Assembly: GCA_033026295.1 (NCBI GenBank) | Contig: CM065182.1 | Location: 8,370,001-8,434,000, forward strand | Origin: Channa striata | Lineage: Eukaryota > Chordata > Actinopteri > Anabantiformes > Channidae | Direction of reading: 5' to 3' | Length of the DNA: 64,000 bases | Shown: positions 11,901 to 23,344 of the stretch, piece by piece | Layout of the letters: each line of letters starts with the position of its first letter | Numbering within the stretch: position 1 is the first letter of the stretch | Translations under genes and position numbers: made by a program | Notes under the pieces: model-generated | The model's database searches: none | What the model was told of the DNA's origin: nothing | Seen by the model: the letters and a program-made list of their open reading frames with translations, nothing else

Positions 11901-13762
11901 TGTGAAGTGCCAAGTGAAGCCAGGTATTGTCACTTGTTTCTCACTGAGAGATAGATAAAGTGTTTTTTTTTACCTGTGTCCATTTGTGGTGGTCACTGGT
12001 CATGGCATGGACATCACAGATCAGAGTCTGTAGAGAAAAAGACAGATTTAAACACAGCAGCTGTTTTATGTTAATGGTTAATACATTTTCCCTTGTTTTG
12101 AATAAAAATTTGACATTTAACTATTGTTTGTTTTGCAGTTTGTCTTATCACAGTGTAATGCGTATATAATCTATTGGTTTACCTGCATGGTTGGCCGCAG
12201 CAAGATGTGTCTGCTCTGATAGGCGGGCATCTTGGCATTTCCAGATTGCCGGTAGTCTCTCACCTCTACTATTACACAGCCACAGTGGAAAATGTTCACC
12301 TGAGACACAGTACATGTAGCAGTGTGTTAACCAACAGACAGTGCAAAGAAGTTTACAAAGCATAAAGCAGCATTAAACAATTTAGGGATTTTAAGAACTG
12401 TAACTACAAACTCAATTTATACATTTGAAACATAAAAATAGACTATGTCTGATGCCTTTAAGTATGCTTTACAAATGTAAGATTATATAACTGCAACCTT
12501 GCAATTCTCCACGTGCAGGTAAGCACACACCTGTGATTTCTCCAGCAGATCCACCAGAATTGGAGGCAACTCCTCAGCATCCAGATACTCCAACAGTTCT
12601 CCTTCTTCATATGGCAGACGGATTGTTTCAGAATCTAATAAGAAACATAAAGGTAAATGTTGCTAATGAAATAAGTGTTAAAAGAAAAAAAATAATTCAC
12701 CAGCTTGGATTATGCTTGATTGAGCTCTGTTACCAGATCCATTTTTGCCCCTGAGCATTAAAGAATAGCCTTCATTCCCAGGGTACAAGTTGACCACTAG
12801 ACACGATACAGACTCCTGAGACACTAACTTCTCCAGTAGATTCACATTTCTCCTCAAATTCTTCAGAAAGACAACAAACACACATAAGAGACAATTTTGC
12901 AGTATAAGCCACAAAAAACTCACAGCTATATCCATGCCAGCTCTATGTGATAAAATTACTTTCCACCCACATTATCTTCAGTTAATGCTGTTAAGTAGTT
13001 TGATTTGATATGCTTTTATAACAGAAAAACGTTACAGATGGGGACTATCCTTGACATACGACAGGGATTTGCAAATGTATAAATATGTAAACCGAGTCTG
13101 ATATACTTCACTTTTATGCACCCGACAGATAACCTCTGCATGCAAGTTTAAAACTATAATTAAAGGAGCTTAACTTCCATAATATCACATTTTTAAATGT
13201 GGTTATAATTCATGCCCATAATTACACAGTGATAACTGAGAATCAAGTTGCATAACACAAACCTTTAACTCTGGCTCTTTCTCACATTCCTCTGTGTACA
13301 GCTCATAGAGCTTCTGATACAGACTTTTCCTTCCACTGGATGAAATTCTTCTTTTGGCTGGCCGTTGTCGAGCACTTTCAACAATGTACTGAATAACAGA
13401 AAACACTATATTAATAAAATATAATACAGAAAGTCTCTGACTAACAATCAGTTCACAGCACAATTAGTAGATGTGCATATATATAAGTACACACTACTAT
13501 CTTATCTTTCTACAAAATATACAAACATTGAAGCCTGAAATAGCAGCTTTTACCTCAGCTCGGTCCAATGCATATTCCAAAACTTGTTGCTGTTAATAAG
13601 AAAATAAAAATGAAAAACATATCAGTCATAATGGGGACTTCCAAGTGGGTACAGAAACACTGTGCTAGGCATGGCAGAGGACTACATCTTGCATGAAACA
13701 TCAGCGTGGATTTTCACTGACAATGTGGAGATAAATGACATGCAAGAGATGAAACTCACCAT
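3701..13762 (-). CDS. supt20h: SAGA complex subunit SPT20 homolog (SUPT20H/FAM48A), complete, 23 coding exons
   Basis: Structural subunit of the SAGA histone acetyltransferase co-activator; the human protein is also p38-interacting. Coding exons (high to low): 13762-13760, 13589-13554, 13388-13263, 12860-12734, 12634-12531, 12299-12183, 12027-11974, 11692-11553, 11363-11207, 10918-10862, 10726-10649, 10159-9990, 9894-9862, 9752-9641, 9361-9256, 8633-8478, 8002-7690, 7602-7487, 7041-6986, 6639-6529, 6015-5928, 5229-5141, 3847-3701. They sum to 2496 nt (831 aa; the human form I recall is about 780 aa). All junctions are GT-AG and in phase. The Spt20 domain lies around residues 56-230, with landmarks [20 protein letters not shown] and [19 protein letters not shown] Pro/Ser/Thr-rich region spans about 474-630. 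A Gln-rich tail ([14 protein letters not shown]) ends in a basic RSKRKR, a likely nuclear signal. The first coding exon contributes only the ATG. Confidence 0.96.
5876..5913. repeat. (TG)n microsatellite beside the 5' splice site of supt20h exon 21
   Basis: About 19 TG units, ending 14 bases from the exon 21 boundary at 5928. In the transcript sense this is a long CA repeat starting just downstream of the donor. CA-rich intronic tracts at this position are known hnRNP L binding sites that can alter use of the adjacent exon. Whether that happens here is inference. Confidence 0.9.
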
Positions 13763-14370
13763 TGTGGTCCACCGCCGCTGCGAGGCGAGTGATGCTGTCC
13801 TGTCTGCCCCACACTGTCACCTTCCTAAAGGGACCATTCACACCCTGCACAGCAACACACAGCTAAGGAGACTGGCGAGCGACACAGTTTGATCTAAGTT
13901 GTCTTACCATTTGCTTGTGTTCTAAATGCTCCCGCAGAGTAAACGCATGCACATTCTGTCACAGAGTCGATTAAACTTAGCATCTGGGGTTAGTGAACTC
14001 TGGTGACTCTGAGGCTAGTGAAGACAGCAGCTGAATAGCAACAAGCTCGTTGGTGCCTGACCGTTGAGGCTAACGCGGCTAACATTAGCATGCTAGCCCG
14101 TTCCTAGTGGGCAAAGCTGTAAGTTACCAGCTACGCTAACGATGTCACGTCGCCTGAGACAGAAAGCAACAAGGCGACGTCAATCTCGACCAACAGCATG
14201 GACTTGCCTTCTGGATTGCATAGCGATCGAATGTAGCTCCACTGCGAGAAAACGAAATGAAATTGAAATATCTGTGTCTTCATTGAAAAAAAGTCGGAGC
14301 AGCAGCCATTTTCTTCCAGTGTGACAACAACAGCTAAACTTCCGGTTTGAGCCATGGTGGGCGGGGCCAC
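13763..14370 (-). promoter_or_regulatory. supt20h: supt20h 5' UTR and promoter region
   Basis: The ATG-bearing exon can be extended upstream to about 13844, where a CTGTGCAG acceptor occurs on the minus strand; this implies at least one further non-coding exon. Around 14302-14367 lie, in the transcript sense, a GC box (14359-14367), an ETS-type CCGGAAGT (14338-14345) and a YY1-like AAAATGGCTGCT (14302-14313). This is a typical TATA-less housekeeping arrangement. Start site and first exon ends are not determined. The 5' UTR exon contains a short upstream ATG frame of about six codons. Confidence 0.55.
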
Positions 14371-17300
14371 TCTGAGGGTCTACTGTGGTACATGGACTCT
14401 GAGTTATCCTCTAAGAAAACATTTGGACGAATTATTCATTTTTGATAGTAGTTGAAGTGAAAAAAATAGTAAACAAATGAATGAAAGCACTAGCTGCACT
14501 AAACAGCTATAAATATGAGATGATCTTCAAATCATAAAGCTGTAATATTGACCTATTGACACTTACCGTAGCATAGCCAGCATATGTCTTTGACAGAATT
14601 TTGTGTGCATTAAGATAAATGTTATCATATTGTTAGCATATTTCTATTGTCATATTTTGGAAAAAGTTACACTGTGTAACTTTAAAGCACTATTTATTTC
14701 ATGACCGCATAAATCAAGGAAAAATAGGTGTAACTTGTGCAAATATTTGGGCAACCTACTATTTCAGTGATTTCTAACCCCTTTTTCCACTGTTAAATGT
14801 TTAGTTCTAAATATTACTTGGAATTATCTGGCAAGAAACTAAAACTGAGAAGACAGTGGCTTCTACAGCAGGACTGTATTGCATAATATCTTGAAATTGA
14901 GTATGAAATAGTTAAAAACACAAACAGAGACTATCAGTATCAAGGCCAAGACTAATCACTTGTTTTGACTTTCAGCTAATAGAAGATGAAATACAAAAAT
15001 ATATATTACATCTTAATTAGAGCACTATGTAAAAAAAGAAACACTAACTATTTTAAGTTTTGAGTTCATTTATGCAAACTCCTGTAATAGGGTCTGATTT
15101 CCCAGAAATGATTTTAGTGTTAGTATCACAATGAATAACAAATTATATTGGAATTGTTAGGAAGAAAGGCAGGATTGAAGCAGAATGAGAATGGAGAGGC
15201 TAGAAGACAAGTAACCTGTGTCATATCCAACAACAATGATCGTTACAATGAGTTTTTTGTGTTCATTATAAATGTTAATAATAGTTTTATTCTTCAAACA
15301 GTGGCCGTTAGATGTTGTTGCTCAGTGTGAAAGGGAAATATTTTTTTCTAGATTTAGGATTATCTTTTAAATTAGAGGATTTTAAAAAGGGATAGCAGCT
15401 AATTAAAACATTGTCCTTTTACTTTCAGTCGTGGATTGAACATGAATGTGTGGGTTGTAATCCCATAAATGCACAGTAGGGGGAATAACAGGATAGTTTA
15501 ATAAGATTAGGATTAACGTGACAGTGGAGCAGGGAACCAGCAGCAACAGAGGAAAAGTTCAGCAGATTTGTGAGGGTTTCAAAGTTCCACTTGCAGAGAG
15601 GTGAGATGTGTATTGTATTTTTCAGGACATTTTCTTTTAATTTTTCCATAAAGGTGTACATTAAATGTCCAAAGACTAAAGCATAAATCAAGGTTACAGG
15701 TTTAGATGACAAAAAGCAGACTTACATATTTGTAGGCTTTTTACGATTGGAACATTTTTCCTCTCAGTGTTCCTTAAAACTTTTCATTTTTAAACACTCC
15801 AGAATTTCACCTTTGACTTTAACCAAGTGTTTTCACCTCAGTTTGATGGCATCACACATAAAAATCTTGGAGTGTATTTAGAAACGTGTTAATATAAACA
15901 TTTGCGAAATTATTAAGACACCTGGATTTCACAAAACTGTTTTTTTTTTTGTTTTTCTTTCAAAAGTGCCTTCTAAAGTTCCTTTCTGAAGGCAGAAAGG
16001 TGGGTGGGGTTCAAGTTCAATTCTCACCTGCTACACACACACACCCTTTTCTGAGAAGCTAAACAAGGCCACATACATGACAGGACTTGCCTGGGGTCAG
16101 TCACATAAGCTTTTTAAAGCACAACTGACAGGATTTCATGTGGTCGCAGTTAGTTTGGCTCAACATTTGTTGCTGATGATGCCAGTATGTTGTTTGTATT
16201 TTACACATCAAATTGAATTGGTTTTGATTGCCTAAATAATAAATTTAAATGCTCTTCCAGTGACTCAAATTCTAAGACTTTACTGAGTGACTAATTTGCC
16301 AGAAATTAGGCACCATTGGATTTAATCACGGTTGTTTGACTGTGATTTTAAAAATCCCATAATCAAATGGATGGTTGACTGTGTATGGACAAAGACACAA
16401 AGAAAGAGAATGACGAAAAAAGTCCGTCAGTTTCACATTGGTAATTTTTTTTTTATTCTGATTGGTTTTCATCCAGCCATTACCAAAGACCCTGGCTGTG
16501 GTGTTGAGCTGACATACATCCTCACAATAATTCACTCTTTATGTCCTCACCAGTGAAGACTGTGCTTGGTTGGAATTTGGAATGAATAAGCATATAATAC
16601 TGAACAGCTGGGGAGTTGGAAATCCTATTGAACAAAATATAATGGGGAAATTATTTGTGAGACATAAATGCATTCAGATATGTAGATAAGGCTTCCATAC
16701 GAGCTGGCTTTGGTCCATGTGATAAGTTTAGTTTAATAGCATCCAGTAGGCTGAATATAATAAATCTGTCAGTTACTGGCAGGTTTATTATGAATACAGA
16801 ATTACAGTAGAAGTGAAGTAGGGTCATTTTGGATAATGATGATGACAATGCCAATTATGACTCAAGGTGCACTGTGAAACTACATGTCCTCTGCAGGAAA
16901 ATGCTTGGCAGGCCATCAGGTGTGCAACAGGCTGTTACAATGCATCACTTTTCACCTTTGATTTCACTGAATGTCATTGCATCCTCATCAACAGCTGCAA
17001 AGGATATAGAACCTGTCTTGTGCACACTTTGACTTCTATTTCCTAACAGTGATAAATTAGCATCAATATTTGTTTTTTTTGGACTGATTCTTACATCTTT
17101 ACAAATCAGAAATGGCAGTTGAATGATTTGGAACCCCCACACTAATCCCTCAATTGTATCCATGTGGAGAATGGTTCAGGATTGGAGTTTTTTTTCTCCT
17201 AAAGTGAGATCTGCAATCAGTTATTCAGCTCATCTGAGGTGCTCTCCAGCAAGGTAGAGGAGGCAAGTGGCCAGTGCTGATGACTTTCTGTCTGGGACTT

Positions 17301-19438
17301 TCAAACAGCATTTTGATTGCAATATAAACAGATTTTGGTTTTTACATGTACATCCAGAGTAAAGGCCTCAGGGGGACGTAACTGTCTATTTTTTTTTTTA
17401 TGGACAAACTGACATAGAATATGTTCTCTTTGGTCTGTAGTAGTTCTCTCAAATTTGCTGTGGAAAACAGTAAAAGTGTAAGAATTCAATAATGCAAAGG
17501 TCACATAGGTCAAAATAAGGTCTATTTTTCTTTTTATACAGTTATACACCACAACAAATTGTACATGTACATAAGAAAGACATAAGAAAGACAAGAGACT
17601 TACTACTATCTTTGCTAGCATTGATGTTTGTGATACAAATACAAATGTATTGCATTTCTAACAGTATATTAATTTATAATTATGTTGATGAATAATTATA
17701 TTCATCAACATAATTGCTGGTCCTTGATTTCAATATAATTTTAATATTTCAATAACTAAAGATGTTTTGAGTCACACAAGCCACAATTTGCTTCTGATAA
17801 ACAATCAATCTAAGCGATTAAATGCACACAAAAGTGTTATTTGTTCATATATTAAAAACTAAATAATATCAGTGAGAAGCAAAAACAAAATTTATGAAAT
17901 CCCTGACATGTGGCAGGCTTATTAGCCTAAGCCTAAGAGGTTTCCAAATCCAAAAAGTGTTGAGGCATGAGACATCACTCACTATAAAAAATAAAAACTT
18001 CTCAAAGTATCCAGATGCAGTTATCATTTTGCTGTGCCACTAGCTCTTCTCAGGTTTTTTTTCCACTTCAGGACGAGCACTGAAAGAAACAAACCAGTTC
18101 ACACTGTAAAGACAAAATGAGCTGGAAGGTGACACACTGCGAGCAGCATTTGGCCGAATCACAAACACACTGCCTGCATTGTATATCTGCATTTTCTGGA
18201 TGCTTCTTTGTCTGTTTCTTCTCATCTATCTATCTCACCTTGATGGACGTGGGACCTGGAAACTGTGGGAGAGAAGAGTTTTCCATCTGTGTGCAGCTGT
18301 GTGGGAGTTTACAACAGTAACTTCAGCTCAAGTGAAGGGATGTCATGTTTTTCCAAATCCAGGCCTTTTAAAAGCAGATAGTGAGATGAAGTAATTCTCT
18401 GGAGCATGTAACATTTCAAAGTAAACGCTGCAAAAGTATGTGAGCTAAAAATTTACACCGTGTTACACTCTGCTGTCCTTTTTTTATTTAGTGAGCATTT
18501 GCACATCACAAATACACAAAAAACACAGTTTAAATTGAATAGCTTATTACCAAATTATGTAAAATCTCCCGTGCAAATAAAGCGCACGCAGTATTAATGA
18601 GTCTGCAGGTTAGAAGACACGCACTATAACTAAAAGTATTAATATATTAATTTGTATTCATCCACCTTTCAGACAGACAACGCAAGAATAAAAGAGTAGT
18701 TGTGTGTGTGTGGAAAAGCATGAGATGTGTTATTGATACTGTATGAATGTGGGGAAAAACAAATTTAAGCCACAATTCACTAATTTTAAATGTCCAGTTG
18801 TGGTCCTGAGGGGATTATAGCTGCGTATCTAAGTGCTGCACTGTGAGATTGTGACTCAGCCATTGTTCCAAACAATGAGCCATTCTGTTTTTGTATGGGA
18901 TTACAGCGCTGAAGAAAAATCTCGTGATTTCACAGGAGAGACGAGCAAAAGACCTACAGAGGTTTGGCCGGTAGCTGCAGTGAGACAAATGGTTTTTCTC
19001 TTTAATGCATCTGGCTGAAAAGCATATCTTATATTTGTGGTTAGAAACGCACAACTGCAGCACTTTTGTTTTGGCTCATTGTCGACCTTCCTTTTCCATT
19101 CAGTGTTTACTGTGTAAGGCTTGATGGGTTTTAAACGGTGTATTCAGGCAAAGGTGTTCGAGGACCCAGAGGAAGCAGTGTGCTAGAAAGCTCTAATTCT
19201 ACACCACATGGCACAATATGCAGAGCAAAGATCAATTAAACAACTGATCTTTAGTTCAAAAACCTGAGTTTCTGTGACATTCTGTAAACAGAAACAGCAA
19301 TTAATTCAGCTTTTTTTGTTGTTTTTCTTTATGAGCAGCAGTGGCAGTCGCACTCGCTTCCTGTGAGGTCTACTGACCTCATCTATCACAAACACAAGGC
19401 AGAGCTATGAGGGAAATTCTCGGGTAATTTACTCATGT
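14371..19438. other. Intergenic, no gene recognised
   Basis: AT-rich sequence with scattered short open frames of no recognisable family. Notable content: a perfect 16-bp inverted repeat at 17678-17715, an 8-bp hairpin at about 15981-16000, and homopolymer runs. I see no coding exon structure. Confidence 0.6.
17678..17715. repeat. Perfect 16-bp inverted repeat (hairpin) with 6-base loop
   Basis: The left arm AATTATGTTGATGAAT (17678-17693) and the right arm ATTCATCAACATAATT (17700-17715) are exact reverse complements separated by AATTAT. It could be a cruciform-prone site or the centre of an old miniature inverted-repeat element. No flanking direct repeat was identified. Confidence 0.9.
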
Positions 19439-19745
19439 TGCACGGCGGTAGAGCGGTTAGTGCTGTCGCCTCACAGTTAGAAGGTCCCTGGTCTGTGTTT
19501 GCCTGCCGGCCACGGCTTTTCTGTCTGGAGTCTGCATGTTCTCCGCAGTTTCCTCCCACATCCCAAAGACAAGTGTGTTAGGTTAATTGGTGACTCTAAA
19601 TGGCCCGTAGGTGTGAATGTGAGGCTGAGTGGTTGCTTGTCTCGCTGCGTTGGCCCTGAGATTGACAGGTGACCTGTCCAGGCTGTACCCTGCCTCTCGC
19701 TCAAAGACAGCTGGGATAGATCCCAGGATAAAGATCAGGGATGAG
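19439..19745 (+). mobile_element. V-SINE (DANA/Mermaid-type), full-length-like copy
   Basis: Starts with a degenerate tRNA-derived head (TAGAGCGGTTAG followed by CGCCTCACAG...AAGGTCCCTGGTCTG, box A and B positions). It continues with the V-SINE core (GGAGTCTGCATGTTCTCC, TTTCCTCCCACATCCCAAAGAC) and the tail containing TTAATTGGTGACTCTAAATG and GACCTGTCCAGGCTGTACCC. These are the hallmarks of the widespread fish V-SINE family. Several substitutions show it is an old copy. Ends are approximate and no target-site duplication was assigned. Confidence 0.85.
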
Positions 19746-21218
19746 GAGCAGTTAAAGTTTGCATGTATGGAATTTACTTGTTCGGGAACTACATAGATCT
19801 CTGCATTGTGTCTTTTGTAAACAGTAAAGTCTCGGGGCTTGTTTTTGTCCCACTGAGATCACAGCTGGTTTTCCTCCATTTTTTTTCGAAAAAGAATCTG
19901 AATAATGAAAGACCCCCAAGACCTTGTAGCAGACAGTTTACTTCACATATTACTTTGCCCTAGTCTCTGACACCAGTACACTGCTCCTTCTTTGATAGTA
20001 GTCCAGCATTCCCAGAACTGACAGCACTAATGGCCAAATACTAAAAAAGCCAGACTTGGGTTCATGGGAACACATGCGTTATGCATATGGAAACAACAAG
20101 TTTTGTGTCTTATAGATGCTGTAGAACAAGCGATTGCTCAGGGCTTCGTTTCTAAACATATGGGAATGAGAACAACCATATGAAGTGACACTTAAAATTA
20201 AAAACCCGACATTAAAGTTGAAACCCGGGTAGCTGCCCCTCTTTACTTGGTAGCAGACTGTGGCTCTACATTTAAATAACGTGACCTTCTGTGACTCTCC
20301 CAGCAGTTAACGACAGCTTTATGCACCGGAGTCAAATGACTTCAAGAGCTGCTGGATCAGTGAGAAGCAACGTCAACACTGGAGATCATCCAGAAACTGC
20401 AGTTCGAACCAAAGGAATATGTGTGGAAGCGACTGAGGGTCTGTGTGGTTGGGGGGAGAATGGAGTGTTGTCCAAACTAACAAACACTGTTTAATTTCAG
20501 AGGCTTCAGCATGACGTGGTTATTAGTTTTGGATGTTTCTCCCCTATGGAGCCATAATAAATAACAGCCTGCATTGATTTATTGACTAATGAGGTCTTCA
20601 CTGGCTGAAGCAGCGTCTCTCTTTGTTCATTGCACTTACTGTTTTATTTTTTTATGTATTTATTGCAATCAAAGGAAGTACACAATTGTCTGTTTATCAT
20701 TCAGCTGGCTTTGATTTCTCACAGAGTTTATTGACTCCCTACTTTGTAACGAGAGAGAGAAACTTCGGTAAGGTAAGAACAGTGAAGCTCATTACAAATA
20801 CTGTAAATATTCAGACACATGGTTTTAAACCGAGGGAAGAGGGAAGAAATGGGAAACACATGGCTGAAAACCTTCTAACCTGGCACCACTGGCCACACTT
20901 CTACCTTCATCTTTTTATGGTGCCAATTATCAAATCAACAGGTTAAAAACGGCTTTGGGTAGCAGCTGTTCTCTCCCTCTTCGTCTGAAAATGACCCCAC
21001 CTCTGGGGAGAGAAAACAGCACTCAAAGAACCTTGCAGGAAATGACCGAATGCATGTTTCCTCTACTCTCATCAGCGCCGTCGGTGCTCTCTGTCAGGAG
21101 CTGATGCATGTGACTTTTCTGTCAGCTGCACTTTACTACTTCTAATTTTCTTTATGTAAGAGGCGCGGCCCAGTTTTAATTGACAGCATGTTGTGTACAG
21201 ACAAATGTTTGCGTGAGC

Positions 21219-21242
21219 GCACACACACACACACACACACAC
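21219..21242. repeat. (CA)n microsatellite
   Basis: Dinucleotide tract; a second (CA)n lies about 95 bases downstream at 21336-21356. Confidence 0.95.
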
Positions 21243-21335
21243 GCAAGAAGTGGCTTTGTTCTTTCTCTAGAAATGTCTGACTCACTCGTTCTCCTATCTT
21301 TGAGCTGCAAATAAAAACTTAAGAGAACAAGGCAT

Positions 21336-21356
21336 ACACACACACACACACACACA
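21336..21356. repeat. (CA)n microsatellite
   Basis: Second CA tract of the closely spaced pair at 21.2-21.4 kb. Confidence 0.95.
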
Positions 21357-22382
21357 GACACGCACGCAGATCTGTTTTTTCTCCGTCAGATAAGCAGCTG
21401 GATGGGTGTTTAGGGTAGAACAGGGATTAACTGGCCACTAACATCCCCAGAAGCCCAGCAGCTCTCTGGAAAACCACCACTCGGCCAAGGCTCACATACA
21501 TGCAAAAGCATGCAGGCACAGGCGTGGTAGTAACTTAATACACACACAAACACACATTCGTGAGCTCGAAAGAAAGGTTAGACACTATTTAGGTCGATGA
21601 CTATGAAAATAAAAGTATGCTGTGTGTGTCTGAGCAAAGCTGGAAATATCAGTCTATATAGTGGACCACAAACAAACCACACATTTCTTGTTCCAGCTAA
21701 CAAGTAACGTCGAGGTGGCATTATTAAATTTTGAACTAAACAGAAAAACTGAAATTCTTATAATATTCTAATATGAATGAACTTTTGTGCAGAGAAGCAG
21801 CATTTGTGTCTCCACAAAGCAAGAGAAACAAGAGGACACTGATTTTTCTAAAGCTCACCAGTCATAAAGGACGTGAGTTATGAATAGAAGAGTGAATTTG
21901 AAAGATGAAAAATGTACCAGTCAGGGAGGACACATATGGACATCTTGAGCATCTAAAATATGGATTTTGAACTGCAATACGTGCCACTTCATGGAAGGTT
22001 AATCTTACTGCCAAGTACCTCAATAATACGAGGAGAAGCCGTTTTCTAGTTAAATGATGGGAACATTTCTTTGCATAAAGATTCGGGCTTTGCTTTATTC
22101 AGCTACAATGTTATAAGAACAGCATGATACTAGGTCATGACTCCATTTTACTGCGCCATTATTGCTGCATTATCTGTACTGCTTCAGCTGATGAGAAAAA
22201 AACCTGCCATTTATTATGCAGTGAAAAACAAGCTCGAGCACATGTGGACGCAAACAGGAACAGCTGCTCTGAAGTGGTGCTCCCCTCCAGTAACCATAAA
22301 GTTTTTAAAGAAATAACGAGAGAAGCTGATGTTTTCTTCTAATAACTTCCATTTACAAAACCATCGCTGTTTGGTGTCATGG

Positions 22383-22407
22383 ACACACACACACACACAC
22401 ACACACA
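22383..22407. repeat. (CA)n microsatellite
   Basis: Dinucleotide tract of about 12 units followed by an A run. Confidence 0.95.
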
Positions 22408-23307
22408 AAAAAACACCCACAGCAAGTAATTAAGTAAATGAAAGTGATGAGTCTGTCGGAGGACAGCAAAAACAAAGGTTCATTATCACCCGTTTCTACT
22501 GGAGCCTGAGATGATTTTTATAACCTCATCATGATCATTTCTTGACTGGTAAAAATTAGTTCCTGTCAGCCAATTACAGTATCGTCTGTGAAGGACTAAT
22601 GGGAAATGAGCTGGAAAAAAAGCCAAAGCCATCCGAAGAAGGCAAGTCATTTCTCAGTTACCATAAATTGTATTATAGACAGTATGTAGCAGTGACAGCT
22701 CTGCCCTTTTAATAAGAGTACCATCAAGTGATTAATGAAATCCACTTCCAACTAACACTGCAAACAAAGCTACGAATACAGGTCTGGGCAAACTATTCAC
22801 CTTAGGGGAGGAAAAACTAGCATCAGTGACAACTCATCCATGGAAGACTGACCCTTCAAATCTTCTGAAATCAAAGTGTTTGGCGTGTATCTAAGACATT
22901 TCATGCCCCGATAACTAACAAGAACAGGTGTGCAATCTTTGACTTTCAAAGTAGACATCTGGAAGTGCCAGACTCAGCATATTATCAGTGAGTCACCCTT
23001 AAGTTCGGGCTGGCTTTCATTACAAAGTGCTGTTCTGGAAATGTCTGGGGTTTGTTAGTTGTTTTCCTCCGGTCACTGTTGAGCAGTTTGTCTCTTTGCG
23101 TGTCCTTTCTTCTTTTACACGACATACAATTAATACTTGTTATGGTAAATTCCTATAAAGTGATGCTTTTTAACTAAAGATGTCCCTAGAACTAATTGTT
23201 AAGAGCTCAATGTGGACAAGCTTCAGACTTTGTCTCAACGCACTGCAGCATTTTACACACATCAAGCTGGAAATAGAGCCGGGTTGTGTGCGACAATGTG
23301 GATGATA

Positions 23308-23308
<1 letters not shown>

Positions 23309-23344
<36 letters not shown>
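23309..23344. repeat. Compound (GT)n(GA)n microsatellite
   Basis: Six GT units run directly into about twelve GA units. Confidence 0.95.

Noticed and set aside
14060..14110. TTAGCATGCTAGC-type palindromic words upstream of supt20h
   Set aside because: Short GCTA/TAGC-rich words are common in fish DNA; no clear repeat boundaries or element class.
20623..20946. 107-codon plus-strand frame in the intergenic desert
   Set aside because: No recognisable domain, poor start context and no exon partners; expected by chance in this length of DNA.
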